Assembly: GCF_000299935.1 (NCBI RefSeq)
Contig: NZ_AMRL01000014.1
Span: forward strand, 41,048 to 105,047
Direction: 5' to 3'
DNA from: Oceanibaculum indicum P24
Lineage (GTDB): Bacteria > Pseudomonadota > Alphaproteobacteria > Oceanibaculales > Oceanibaculaceae
Length of the DNA stretch: 64,000 nucleotides
How positions within the stretch are numbered: position 1 is the stretch's first letter; each line of letters opens with the position of its first letter. The notes beneath the pieces were generated by a model. The model saw only the letters and a program-made list of their open reading frames with translations, searched no databases and was not told where the DNA came from. The position numbers were made by a program, and so were the translations under genes. This document shows positions 53,137 through 61,326 of the stretch, one piece after another.

Positions 53137-55253
53137 GCCCCGAAGCCTGTGGGCGGAACCTTCACCAGCAGATTGCCGAGATCGTCCACCCGGACTGTGC
53201 AGCCCGGCTCGATGACGATGGTGGTGTCCAGCTGCTCGACGATGGCCGGGCCGGCAAATTCCCCGCCCAGCGGCAGGGCGGCGCGGCGATAGACCGGCGT
53301 GTCCTGCCAGCCGCCCGCCTCGAACCAGACCGAGCGCCGGTCCTCGATAGCAGCCTGAACGGTCGCTTCCTGCCGTTCCGGCTCCACCAGCGCGGTCAGC
53401 GAGACCGCCGGGCGGCGGCCGATAACGGCGGTGTGCAGGTTCACCAGCACCGGGCGGATTTCCGGCAGCTCGACCTCGAACCGCTCCCAGTAGGCCTTCG
53501 CGAAGGCCTCAGCGAGATAGTCGCGGCTGACATCGGGGCCGGGTACCTGAATGGTCAGGATATGGGTCTGCCCCTGGAACTGCATGTCGGCATCGTGCAG
53601 CACGGTGATCTCCTCGACCTCCGTACCTTCGCGGGCGATGATTTCGCGGCCCGCCGCCACCTGCTCCTGCAGGATCGCCTTCACCTGATCCATGTCCACG
53701 GCTTCCAGCGGCGTGTTCACCGTGTTCACATAATCATGGCGCAGATCGGCAACGACGCAGCCCAGCGCGTTGGTGATGCCGGGCCGTGCCGGGATCAGCA
53801 CGGTCGGGATCGCCAGCTCGCGCGCCAGCGCCACCGCGTGCAGCGGACCGGCGCCGCCGAAGGCGAACAGCGCGAAGTCACGCGGATCGTGGCCGCGCGC
53901 CAGCGAGACCATGCGGATGGCATTCGCCATCTTCATATTGCCGATGGCGAGGATGGCGGCCGCTGCCGCGTCGGTTTCGAGCCCCAGCGGCGCGCCGACA
54001 TCGCGGGCAATCGCGTTCTTCACATCGTCAACGGAGACCGGTGAGTCGACCGCCAGCAGCCCCTTGGGGTTCAGCCGGCCCAGCGCCAGATTGGCGTCGG
54101 TGATGGTCGGGCGGGTGCCGCCGCGGCCATAGCAGATCGGCCCCGGATTGGCGCCGGCACTCTCCGGCCCGACCTGCAGCAGGCCGGCCTCGTCGATGCG
54201 GGCCAGCGAGCCGCCGCCGGCGCCAATGGTATGGACATCGACCATCGGCACATGGATCGGGATGGCATATTCCAGCTCCAGCTCGGCGCTGACCGCCGGC
54301 ACGCCGTCGAGGATCAGCCCGACATCGGAGCTGGTGCCGCCCATATCGTAGGTGATGAGGTTGGGATGGCCGGAGGCGCGCGCCGTATAGGCCGCCGCCA
54401 TGACGCCAGAGGCCGGGCCGGACATCACCGTGTTCACCGCCGCCTCCGCCACGATGCGGGCCGAGACGGTGCCGCCATTGCCCTGCATGACCAGCAGGTC
54501 GCGGCCATAGCCCTGCGCCGCCAGCTCGTCGGTCAGCCGGCGGATATAGCGGTCCAGCACCGGCTGGATGGCGGCGTTCACCGAGGCGGTGGTGCCACGC
54601 TCATACTCGCGGAACTCGGACAGGATATCGCTGCCGACGGTGATGTAGGGGTTGGGCCAGATCTCGCGCAATATCTCCGCCGCGCGCCGCTCATGCGCCG
54701 GGTTGGCATAGGCGTGCAGGAAATGCACCACCACCGCCTCCACGCCGCGGTCGAGCAGCGCCCTGGCCGCGGCGCGCACGCCTTCCTCGTCCAGCGGGGT
54801 CAGCTCGCGCCCCTGCGCATCGATGCGCTCCGCCACTTCCAGGCGATTCTCGCGGGCGATCAGCGGCTCGAAGCTGCCGATCAGGCCATAGGGCTTCGGC
54901 CGTGTGCGGCGGCCCAGCTCCAGCACGTCGCGGAAGCCCCTGGTGGTGATCAGCCCGCATTTGGCGATCTTGCGTTCCAGCAGCGCGTTGGTCGTCGTCG
55001 TCGTGCCATGCACGATGGAGGCGAGGCTGGCGAGGTCCGCCCCGGCCTTCTCCAGCGCCGCCATCACGCCGAAAGCCTGGTTGTGCACCGTGGTTGGTAC
55101 CTTGGCGATGCGCAGCCCCTTCTCCGGGTCGATCAGGATCAGGTCGGTGAAGGTGCCGCCGACATCGATGCCGACGAGTGCGCCCTTGAGCGCAGCGGCG
55201 TTAGGCCTGGCGGGCACGGAATGAGGCCCAGACTGGGGCGTGGAATCGGGCAT
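53133..55253 (-). CDS. hyuA: hydantoinase A/oxoprolinase subunit
   Basis: A 706-residue HyuA-type ATP-dependent hydantoinase/oxoprolinase. VGIDVGGTFTDLILID is the N-terminal phosphate-binding motif of the Hydant_A_N domain. HGTTTTTNALLERK and ITYDMGGTSSDVGLI belong to the actin-like ATPase fold, and the C-terminal third is the usual beta domain. The ATG at 55253 fits the family start. Whether the substrate is N-methylhydantoin, 5-oxoproline or acetophenone-like cannot be told. Confidence 0.92.
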   Translation of the reverse strand: MPDSTPQSGPHSVPARPNAAALKGALVGIDVGGTFTDLILIDPEKGLRIAKVPTTVHNQAFGVMAALEKAGADLASLASIVHGTTTTTNALLERKIAKCGLITTRGFRDVLELGRRTRPKPYGLIGSFEPLIARENRLEVAERIDAQGRELTPLDEEGVRAAARALLDRGVEAVVVHFLHAYANPAHERRAAEILREIWPNPYITVGSDILSEFREYERGTTASVNAAIQPVLDRYIRRLTDELAAQGYGRDLLVMQGNGGTVSARIVAEAAVNTVMSGPASGVMAAAYTARASGHPNLITYDMGGTSSDVGLILDGVPAVSAELELEYAIPIHVPMVDVHTIGAGGGSLARIDEAGLLQVGPESAGANPGPICYGRGGTRPTITDANLALGRLNPKGLLAVDSPVSVDDVKNAIARDVGAPLGLETDAAAAAILAIGNMKMANAIRMVSLARGHDPRDFALFAFGGAGPLHAVALARELAIPTVLIPARPGITNALGCVVADLRHDYVNTVNTPLEAVDMDQVKAILQEQVAAGREIIAREGTEVEEITVLHDADMQFQGQTHILTIQVPGPDVSRDYLAEAFAKAYWERFEVELPEIRPVLVNLHTAVIGRRPAVSLTALVEPERQEATVQAAIEDRRSVWFEAGGWQDTPVYRRAALPLGGEFAGPAIVEQLDTTIVIEPGCTVRVDDLGNLLVKVPPTGFGA

Positions 55254-55412
55254 GCGGGCTTCCTGTCCAGATCGCGCCGGAGACGAGAGCCGGCGGCGAA
55301 ACGCTACATCCTTTCGCCGCAACACGGCGAGACGAAAGTTTGTTCGTGTACATATGAAATCGTCAAGAGGGATTGCGATCTCACCTTCCGGGGCGATGGA
55401 AGGTTTTATACG

Positions 55413-55763
55413 ATGACAATCATGCCCACCCGTAACGCACGTCGGTTTCGCGTAAAGCAAACCGAGGCAGAGACAGCCTTGTGGAAGCGGCTACGCAATG
55501 GCCAGCTGTGCGGGGTCAAGTTCCGGCGCCAGCATCCGGTCGGCCCCTATACGGTAGATTTCGTCGCCATCGCCGAAATGCTGATCATCGAACTGGATGG
55601 TGGTCAGCATGCGCTGCAACAGGCACGTGACGACCAGCGTACCGCCTATCTAAGCCAGCAGGGCTACAGGATCATCCGCTTCTGGAACAATGAGGTTCTG
55701 GAAAATCCGGATGGAGTAATGCTCCGTATCCGGGCGCTTCTTGAAGTTGGCAGAAACAAATAA
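55413..55763 (+). CDS. DUF559 endonuclease-like protein
   Basis: A 116-residue protein of the DUF559 group, related to the very-short-patch repair endonuclease fold. RFRVKQTEAETALWKRLRNG is the N-terminal signature. D49, E60 and D62 (VDFVAIAEMLIIELDGGQH) form a PD-(D/E)xK-type metal site, and GYRIIRFWNNEVLEN ends it. Such genes occur in many stray copies in proteobacteria. A hairpin-rich repeat block follows directly. The start at 55413 has AAGG upstream; 55422 is possible. Confidence 0.86.
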   Translation: MTIMPTRNARRFRVKQTEAETALWKRLRNGQLCGVKFRRQHPVGPYTVDFVAIAEMLIIELDGGQHALQQARDDQRTAYLSQQGYRIIRFWNNEVLENPDGVMLRIRALLEVGRNK

Positions 55764-55769
55764 AGAAGT

Positions 55770-56036
55770 CCCTCGCCCCCCGCTGATGACGACCCATCGT
55801 CATCAGCTATCGTTGGCCAAAGGGGGGAGAGGGTTGCGCAGCCTTGGCGAGCCAAAGCCGAGGCTAGGCGAAGCTGGGTGAGGGGGACTTGCACGAACAT
55901 CGCCGATCTCCCCTCACCCAGCTCCGGCTAAGGGCTACGCCCTAAGCCTTCGCATCCCTCTCCCCTTCCGGGGCGAGGGATGATTAAGAGAACTCCCCTG
56001 GCATCTCCCCTTCTGGGGCGAGGGAATTATTTGAAA
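55770..56036. repeat. hairpin-rich repeat block (second family) after DUF559 gene
   Basis: The block starts with an 11-bp perfect hairpin (55782-55807, GCTGATGACGA). An inverted pair of related segments follows, one near 55838-55887 on the minus strand (CCCTCACCCAGCTTCGCC) and one at 55911-55980 (CCCTCACCCAGCTCCGGC). Two direct copies of CTCCCCTTCYGGGGCGAGGG end it. The 39-bp core recurs at 52555. No gene is present. Confidence 0.7.
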
Positions 56037-56049
56037 TATCTCTTCGCCC

Positions 56050-56748
56050 CTACAGCCGCCTTGCGAACCAGACGACGCGGCCGATGATGGTGACTTCCTC
56101 GGCCGGGCGCTCGTAGGAATCGTAGCGCGGATTGGCGGAGCGGATCGACAGCCTCTCGGTATTCGGCAGCCGCTCCAGTTGCTTGGCCAGCAGGCCCATG
56201 CCGTCATGCAGCACGAAGATGCCGGGCGGCGAGGGCACAATGCGCGACAGATCGATCAGCACCTTGTCGCCGCTCATCAGCACCGGCTCCATCGAATCGC
56301 CGTCGATGGTGACGATGCGCAGATCGGCGGGCCGTGCCTTCAGCTCGTGGCGTAGCCAGGCCAGCGGGAAGTGCCAGCGCGCGCCATCCTCCTCCGCCTC
56401 GACCAGCGCGCCGGCCCCGGCGGCGGCGCGGACATTCACCTCCGGGATTGCCGCCACGCCCGGCAGCTCAAAGCGGGAAAGATCGAAGGCGGGCATCTGC
56501 GAAGTCTCCGCCTCCCCCTCCTCCGGGTCGCGCAGCGCGGATTCGGCAACCCCTAGATAGGCAGCCAGCGCGTGGCGCACCTCCTCCGGCAGGCGGCGCG
56601 GCGTGCCGCGCTGGATGAATTGCTGCAGATAGGCGTGGTTGCGGCCAATCGCCAGCGATGCCTTCTTCAGGTCGGTCGGCGGATCGCGCAGCGCGATCAG
56701 CTGGATAAGGGTTCGGCGCACCGGGTCGAGCTTCATGCCGGCCAGCAT
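56050..56748 (-). CDS. phage repressor with S24 (LexA-like) protease domain
   Basis: A 232-residue repressor. A divergent helix-turn-helix-like N-terminus (about 25-70) is joined to an S24 peptidase domain. The catalytic serine is S152 (IDGDSMEPVLMSGD) and the lysine K189 (GMGLLAKQLE). An AG cleavage site may be A110-G111 (RAAAGAG). Such proteins hold the lysogenic state until DNA damage triggers self-cleavage. The divergent promoter region contains inverted repeats that may be its operators. A later start at M5 is possible. Confidence 0.87.
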   Translation of the reverse strand: MLAGMKLDPVRRTLIQLIALRDPPTDLKKASLAIGRNHAYLQQFIQRGTPRRLPEEVRHALAAYLGVAESALRDPEEGEAETSQMPAFDLSRFELPGVAAIPEVNVRAAAGAGALVEAEEDGARWHFPLAWLRHELKARPADLRIVTIDGDSMEPVLMSGDKVLIDLSRIVPSPPGIFVLHDGMGLLAKQLERLPNTERLSIRSANPRYDSYERPAEEVTIIGRVVWFARRL

Positions 56749-56842
56749 ATCAGACGGATTTTTCCTATCAAGTAAGAAACCACCTCTTGAATCGGATCGG
56801 CGACTCGGCTTAGCCTGACTCCAACAGTCGAACCGACAGACG

Positions 56843-56858
56843 CTTTACACCCGTAAAG
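56843..56858. promoter_or_regulatory. candidate phage operator
   Basis: CTTTAC and GTAAAG form a perfect 6-bp inverted repeat around ACCC, 10 bases before the first rightward phage gene. It lies in the divergent region next to the repressor gene. A second, weaker dyad (TTTTCCTATCAAGTAAGAAA) lies at 56760-56779. Confidence 0.4.
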
Positions 56859-56868
56859 AGAACAAATC

Positions 56869-57357
56869 ATGAATATGAAAGCCTATACGATCCACCCGCC
56901 CGGTCAAGCGCACCGCGTCACCGTGGTCGTGCGGCGCTCCGGGGGGAGCGGCAAAGGCAAGGCCCTGCTCGCCCCCGCCACGCGCGACCGGCTGCTGGCC
57001 GAGGCCGCCGAGGGCGAGAGCGACGCCGATCTCGCCGCCGACTATGGCCTCACCGAAGCGCAGGTGCGCCGGCTGCGCCACAATCACCGGGTGAAGCTGC
57101 AGGCGCTGCGCCGGGACATCGCCGCCCGCGCCGAGCCGGAGGATGAAGCCACCGAGGTGCCGGAGCCGCTGAAGCTGGCCTTCCGCACGCTGGACGGGCG
57201 CACCGCCATCCTGCGCCGGGGCGCCTTCCTGCTCGATGGGCGGCCCGCCGACCTGCGCCGGATCGTTGCCGCCGCCAATCTGGTGCGTGCGGCAACCGGG
57301 GAAGCGCTGATCCGCTATCCCGGCGTCGCCCCGCTGATCGAGCGCGCCTGCCGGTAG
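56869..57357 (+). CDS. phage early protein with helix-turn-helix-like segment
   Basis: A 162-residue basic protein. Residues about 40-75 (TRDRLLAEAAEGESDADLAADYGLTEAQVRRLRHNHRVKL) read like a helix-turn-helix. The C-terminal part is helical. It is the first rightward gene after the repressor and 10 bases from the DUF6362 gene. It is probably a DNA-binding phage regulator, but no named family is recognised. Confidence 0.68.
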   Translation: MNMKAYTIHPPGQAHRVTVVVRRSGGSGKGKALLAPATRDRLLAEAAEGESDADLAADYGLTEAQVRRLRHNHRVKLQALRRDIAARAEPEDEATEVPEPLKLAFRTLDGRTAILRRGAFLLDGRPADLRRIVAAANLVRAATGEALIRYPGVAPLIERACR

Positions 57358-57367
57358 GAGCCCCCCC

Positions 57368-57766
57368 ATGACCAACACACCCTACACGCCCGATCTGGTG
57401 AAGGCCCGGCTGGTGGAGGCCGCCGACACGCTGCGCCGGCTGCCCTCGGCCCGGATCAGGGCGAAGCTCACCGCCTGGCCGGATGTGGTGCAATCCGCCG
57501 CCACCGCCTATGGCTACGAGGCGGCGCAAACCCGCCCCGCAGCACCCTCGCCCGAGGCGATCAGCCGGATGGATGAGACGCTGGGCTGGCTCTTCTGGGT
57601 CGAGAATGACGGGCGCCGGCTGCTCTGGGCGCGGGCGCTGGGCGTGCCCTGGCGGCGGCTGGAGGATATCGACGGGCGCAGCCATGTGACGCTGAAAAAG
57701 CTGCATGACCGGCTGCTGGGCGACATTGCGCAGCGGCTGGCGGGCTTGCCAGCGGCGATGCATTAA
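57368..57766 (+). CDS. DUF6362 phage protein
   Basis: A 132-residue protein matching the DUF6362 pattern known from alphaproteobacterial phages: LVEAADTLRRLPSARIRAKLTAWPDVV, then SPEAISRMDETLGWLFWVENDGRRLLWARALGVPWRRLEDIDGRSHVTLKKLHDRLL. The last part resembles a sigma-like helix-turn-helix. Its role in phages is unknown, perhaps in transcription. Confidence 0.78.
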   Translation: MTNTPYTPDLVKARLVEAADTLRRLPSARIRAKLTAWPDVVQSAATAYGYEAAQTRPAAPSPEAISRMDETLGWLFWVENDGRRLLWARALGVPWRRLEDIDGRSHVTLKKLHDRLLGDIAQRLAGLPAAMH

Positions 57767-57937
57767 CGTAATAACCCGATACTCCCTAAGGATAAATCGG
57801 CGGCGTTGCGCTGGTGGAATACCTGCCTCCTGCAAGGAAGCGCGTGTCCATGCTGGCCCTCGCGGGCTTAGATTGCCAATTATTGCGGCCTCGAATTGTC
57901 CCCAGGACAAAACGCAAGCAGCCAACGGACGAACCCT

Positions 57938-58843
57938 ATGGTCATAGAGATCGACACCTACGCAGCTTCGGAAAAGACGGATGCGTCGGCCGCCGCGGCG
58001 GCGGCCATTGATAAATTCCTGGCGCGGCATGGCGACTCCTCGATGTTCCTGCGCTCCAACCTCGCGCGCTCCGGCCTGGTGAATGGCGACCAGCCCTTCC
58101 AGGGCGCCTATGCCGTGGCACGGAACGAGGCCGGCGAGATTCGCGGCGTGGTGGCGCAGTACTGGAGCGGCCTCGTCGTCCTGCAGGTGCCTTCCAACGA
58201 TCCCGAGCTGGATTCCGCCCGGCTGGCGCAGGCCGCCGTGGATGCCGGCGGAAAACCGGTGCGCGGCTTCGCCGGGCCGCGCGCGCAGGTGCTGGCCGCC
58301 CGTGCGGCGCTGGGCATGGAGGAGCGCAAGACGCGCCTCGACAGCGCCGAGGAGCTCTATGCCGTCGATCTCGACGAGTTGCAGGTGCCGGACCCGCTGA
58401 AGCGCGGCGTGGTGACCTGCCGCCAGCCGCTGGAAAGCGAGCTTAACCTGCTGATCGAATGGCGCGTCGCCTATGCCATCGACCAGCTGGGTGCCGAGGA
58501 TACGCCGGCGCTGCGCCGCCAGGCGAAGGAGGAAATCCAGCGCTACTGCGCCGATGGCCATAATTGGGTGCTGCTGCGCGAGGACAAGCCGGTCGCCTAT
58601 GCTGCCTTCAATGCGGTGACCGACGACATGGTGCAGATCGGTGGCGTGTGGACCCCGCCGCTGCTGCGCTCCAACGGCTTTGCGCGTTATTGCGTGGCCG
58701 GCGCGCTGCAGGCCGCGCATGAGAAGGGCGTGCGCCGCGCCGTGCTGTTCACCGGCCGCTCCAACTGGCCGGCCCTGCGCGCCTATGTCTCGCTGGGCTT
58801 CAAGAAGGTCGGCGATTATTCGCTGGTCCTGTTCGCCGATTAG
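57938..58843 (+). CDS. GNAT-family acetyltransferase with extra N-terminal domain
   Basis: A 301-residue protein. The C-terminal 150 residues are a GNAT fold (WVLLREDKPVAYAAFNAV, GGVWTPPLLRSNGFARYCVAGAL, FTGRSNWPALRAYVSLGFKKVGDY). The N-terminal half also has a GNAT-like layout (GAYAVARNEAGEIRGVVAQYW) and holds family-typical text of two-domain acetyltransferases. It sits in the phage early region, with a strong terminator after it. It may be a host-benefit (moron) gene or a chromosomal gene. Confidence 0.78.
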   Translation: MVIEIDTYAASEKTDASAAAAAAIDKFLARHGDSSMFLRSNLARSGLVNGDQPFQGAYAVARNEAGEIRGVVAQYWSGLVVLQVPSNDPELDSARLAQAAVDAGGKPVRGFAGPRAQVLAARAALGMEERKTRLDSAEELYAVDLDELQVPDPLKRGVVTCRQPLESELNLLIEWRVAYAIDQLGAEDTPALRRQAKEEIQRYCADGHNWVLLREDKPVAYAAFNAVTDDMVQIGGVWTPPLLRSNGFARYCVAGALQAAHEKGVRRAVLFTGRSNWPALRAYVSLGFKKVGDYSLVLFAD

Positions 58844-58851
58844 AATCATTG

Positions 58852-58899
58852 CGCCGCCGGTCCCGCCAGAACCGATCCCAGGGGGCGGCGATTTTTTTT
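58852..58899 (+). terminator. rho-independent terminator after the GNAT gene
   Basis: CGCCGCC (58852-58858) pairs with GGCGGCG (58884-58890) and is followed by eight T residues. A second run of nine T residues follows at about 58912. Confidence 0.8.
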
Positions 58900-58946
58900 G
58901 CGCAAGCCCCGTTTTTTTTTCACGAAGTAAGTACGGACGGGTTTCA

Positions 58947-58962
58947 GGATTTTCGAAAATCC
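58947..58962. promoter_or_regulatory. 16-bp perfect palindrome, function unknown
   Basis: GGATTTTCGAAAATCC is a perfect inverted repeat in an A/T-rich pocket between two terminators, upstream of the terminase genes. It could be an operator or phage site. Confidence 0.4.
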
Positions 58963-58994
58963 GGCATAAATCGTGACACGCTGAGAGTTGAAGC

Positions 58995-59029
58995 GCCCGC
59001 CCAGCCCCACCGGCCCGGCGGGCGTTTTT
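58995..59029 (+). terminator. second rho-independent terminator
   Basis: GCCCGCC (58995-59001) pairs with GGCGGGC (59017-59023) and is followed by TTTTT. It suggests a short transcript may begin between the two terminators. Confidence 0.75.
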
Positions 59030-59053
59030 GCGTTTGTACAACCCTCTCTGTAA

Positions 59054-59156
59054 CCGTCACCCCCGCACTAGTTGCGGGGGTCCAGGCTTCCGCTTACTGG
59101 ATACCCGCCCGAGTAAGCTGAACCCTGGATTCCCGGGACAAGCCCGGGAATGACGG
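59054..59156. repeat. dispersed paired-hairpin repeat, type A (copy 11)
   Basis: Left arms ACCCCCGCA/TGCGGGGGT, inner CTTCCGCTTACTGGATACC, right arms ATTCCCGGG/CCCGGGAAT. It lies inside the prophage just before the terminase genes. Confidence 0.9.
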
Positions 59157-59218
59157 CTGGAGAGATGGCACCTTAGGGTGCACTCACTTTCTTTCACCCC
59201 CACTCCCGCGAGAGCCCC

Positions 59219-59731
59219 ATGCCTGAACCGAGCCCGACCGCGCGGCGCCGGATGCGGCGCTTTCTCGGCCATCTGGCCGATACCGGCAATGTTTCGGCGG
59301 CCTGCCGGCTGGCCCGGCTCGACCGCCGCACCGCCTATCAGTGGCGCGGCGCCGATGCCGATTTCCGCCGCCTCTGGCAGGAGGCGCTGGATGCCGCCGT
59401 GGATGCGCTGGAGGCCGAAGCGCGCCGCCGCGCCGTCGAGGGGGTGGAGCACCCGCATTTCCACCAGGGCCAGGTCGCCGGCACGGTGAAGCGCTATTCC
59501 GACGCGCTGCTGATGTTCCTTCTGCGCGCGCACCGGCCCGAAAGATTCCGTGAACGCCCTGGGGACCGCGCCACCGAAACCCCGACCACCGCCGAGGGAG
59601 ATTCCGACGATGCCGAGCAGGCCGCCCGCGCCGCGCTGGAACGCCGCCTCGATTGCCTCGCTGCCGGCCGAGACCCGCAGGACGATCCTGACGGGGCTGA
59701 GCGCGGAGGAGGCGGTCCGCCTGCTGCATGA
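59219..59731 (+). CDS. phage terminase small subunit-like protein
   Basis: A 170-residue protein. Residues 15-55 (FLGHLADTGNVSAACRLARLDRRTAYQWRGADADFRRLWQ) form a homeodomain-like helix-turn-helix found in small terminases, followed by a helical oligomerisation region (DALEAEARRRAVEGVEHPHF). Its last 40 codons overlap the large-terminase gene in another frame. It should recognise the packaging site and load the large subunit. Confidence 0.78.
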   Translation: MPEPSPTARRRMRRFLGHLADTGNVSAACRLARLDRRTAYQWRGADADFRRLWQEALDAAVDALEAEARRRAVEGVEHPHFHQGQVAGTVKRYSDALLMFLLRAHRPERFRERPGDRATETPTTAEGDSDDAEQAARAALERRLDCLAAGRDPQDDPDGAERGGGGPPAA

Positions 59732-60941
59732 CTGGCGCTTCTGGGCGCGCGCGGCGCAGCTGCCGCCGGCCGGGCGCTGGCGGATCTGGCTGATCCTCGC
59801 CGGGCGCGGCTTCGGCAAGACCCGCGCCGGGGCGGAATGGGTGCGCGCCCGCATCGAATCCGGCCGGGCAAAGCGTGTCGCGCTGGTCGGCGAGACGCTG
59901 GCCGATGCCAGGCAGGTGATGGTGGAGGGCGAGAGCGGGCTGCTGGCGATCTCCCCGCCCTGGAACCGGCCGCTCTGGCAGCCCTCGCTGCGCCGGCTCA
60001 GCTGGCCGAACGGCGCCGTCGCCACCGCCTTCAGCGCCGATGATCCGGAACAGCTGCGCGGCCCGCAATTCGATGCCGCCTGGGCCGACGAGCTGGCGAA
60101 ATGGCGGCATCCGGCGGCCTGGGACAATCTGATGTTCGCGCTGCGGCTGGGGGCCGATCCGCGCTGCGTGGCCACCACCACGCCGCGCCCGCGCCCCTGG
60201 CTGAAGCCGATCCTGGCCGACCCGGCGACCGTGGTGACGCGTGGCAGCACCCGCGACAATGAAGCCAACCTCGCGCCCGGCTTCCTGGCCGAGGTGCTGC
60301 GCCGCTATGACGGCACGCGGCTGGGAAGGCAGGAGATTGACGGCGTGCTGCTGGAGGATGTGCCGGGCGCGCTGTGGCCGGCCTCCCTGCTGGAAGCCGC
60401 GCAGGAAGACACGGCACCGGAACTGGTGCGCATCGTCGTCGCGGTCGATCCGTCCGGCAGTTCAGGCAAGGGCGACTCCTCCGACGAGACCGGCATTATC
60501 GTCGCCGGACGCGACGACGAGGGCACCGCCCATGTGCTGGCCGACCGGTCGGGCCGGATGAGCCCCGCCGACTGGGGCCGCGCGGCCGTCACGGCCTACC
60601 GCGAATTCCGCGCCGACCGGCTGATCGCCGAGCGCAATTTCGGCGGCGCCATGGTCGGCCATGTCATCGCCACCGTCGATCCCGGCGTGCCGGTCACGCT
60701 GGTAACCGCCAGCCACGGCAAGCGCATCCGCGCCGAACCGGTGGCAGCCTTGTACGAGCAGGGCCGGGTGCGGCACCTGCCCGGCCTCTCGCTGCTGGAG
60801 GCGCAGATGGCCGCCTTCTCCCGCGAGGGGTATCAGGGTGAAGGCTCGCCGGACCGGCTCGACGCGCTGGTCTGGGCGCTCTCCGACCTCATGCTCCGCC
60901 CCGGCCTCGCCGGCTCCGCGGAACTGGAAGGGTTTTATTAG
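59610..60941 (+). CDS. phage/GTA-type terminase large subunit
   Basis: A 443-residue DNA-packaging motor of the RcGTA gp2 type. RWRIWLILAGRGFGKTRAGAEWVR carries the Walker A loop (residues 65-71), FDAAWADELAKW the Walker B acid, and VAVDPSGSS starts the C-terminal nuclease with its first aspartate. The ATG at 59610 has AGGGAG 8 bases upstream and matches the GTA protein N-terminus. It overlaps the small-subunit gene by 122 bases in another frame. A start at 59550 is possible. Confidence 0.88.
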   Translation: MPSRPPAPRWNAASIASLPAETRRTILTGLSAEEAVRLLHDWRFWARAAQLPPAGRWRIWLILAGRGFGKTRAGAEWVRARIESGRAKRVALVGETLADARQVMVEGESGLLAISPPWNRPLWQPSLRRLSWPNGAVATAFSADDPEQLRGPQFDAAWADELAKWRHPAAWDNLMFALRLGADPRCVATTTPRPRPWLKPILADPATVVTRGSTRDNEANLAPGFLAEVLRRYDGTRLGRQEIDGVLLEDVPGALWPASLLEAAQEDTAPELVRIVVAVDPSGSSGKGDSSDETGIIVAGRDDEGTAHVLADRSGRMSPADWGRAAVTAYREFRADRLIAERNFGGAMVGHVIATVDPGVPVTLVTASHGKRIRAEPVAALYEQGRVRHLPGLSLLEAQMAAFSREGYQGEGSPDRLDALVWALSDLMLRPGLAGSAELEGFY

Positions 60942-60957
60942 GCACTATCAGAGGCAG

Positions 60958-61000
60958 GGCACCGCCCCTGGCCCCCCGGGTCAAGCCCGGGGGTGACAAG
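60958..61000. repeat. left half-repeat (type B) of the GIY-YIG cassette
   Basis: This corresponds to the right half of a type B element, GGCACCGCCCCTGG, then the CCGGGTCAAGCCCGG hairpin and TGACAAG. Its stem has CC/GG pairs where the right half-repeat has TG/CA. Confidence 0.8.
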
Positions 61001-61024
61001 AGAAGTGGTTACGAGGCGATGATG

Positions 61025-61297
61025 TCAAAACAGATCACGCCAGCTGGGATTGCCCGCCTCTATCAGGGCAAGCTTCCAGGCACGTGACCAGTGCTTCAAA
61101 TTCTTCTCGCGCTGCAAGGCGATGCGGACATCTTCGTGCGCCTCGGCATAGACCAACCGCTTCACGCCATACTGTTTCGTGAAGCCCGGCACCAGTTCTT
61201 CGCGATGCTCATAAATTCGTCGCGGAAGATTGCCGGTCACGCCGACATAGAGCGTGCCGTTACGACCGCTGGCGAGGATGTAGACGTAATAAGCCAT
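61025..61297 (-). CDS. GIY-YIG nuclease family protein
   Basis: A 90-residue single-domain GIY-YIG protein of the YhbQ/UvrC-N group. YYVYILASGRNGTLYVGVTGNLPRRIYEHR carries the GIY/YIG-equivalent tyrosines and the conserved arginine. REKNLKHW carries the metal-binding glutamate. The protein ends shortly after with SRAWKLALIEAGNPSWRDL. The ATG at 61297 is the normal start; the reading frame upstream (to 61429) runs through repeat DNA. Bordering repeats point to movement as a unit. Confidence 0.88.
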   Translation of the reverse strand: MAYYVYILASGRNGTLYVGVTGNLPRRIYEHREELVPGFTKQYGVKRLVYAEAHEDVRIALQREKNLKHWSRAWKLALIEAGNPSWRDLF

Positions 61298-61326
61298 CGT
61301 CCCGCCAGCATCATCCGAACTTCTTT

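Noticed and set aside
57767..57937. Riboswitch or small RNA before the GNAT gene
   Set aside because: The 171 bases show some short pairings but match no riboswitch core that I know (SAM-II and others were considered).
7752..59156. CRISPR array made of the repeated elements
   Set aside because: The repeats are far apart, single, palindromic and about 100 bp; there are no regular spacers and no cas genes.
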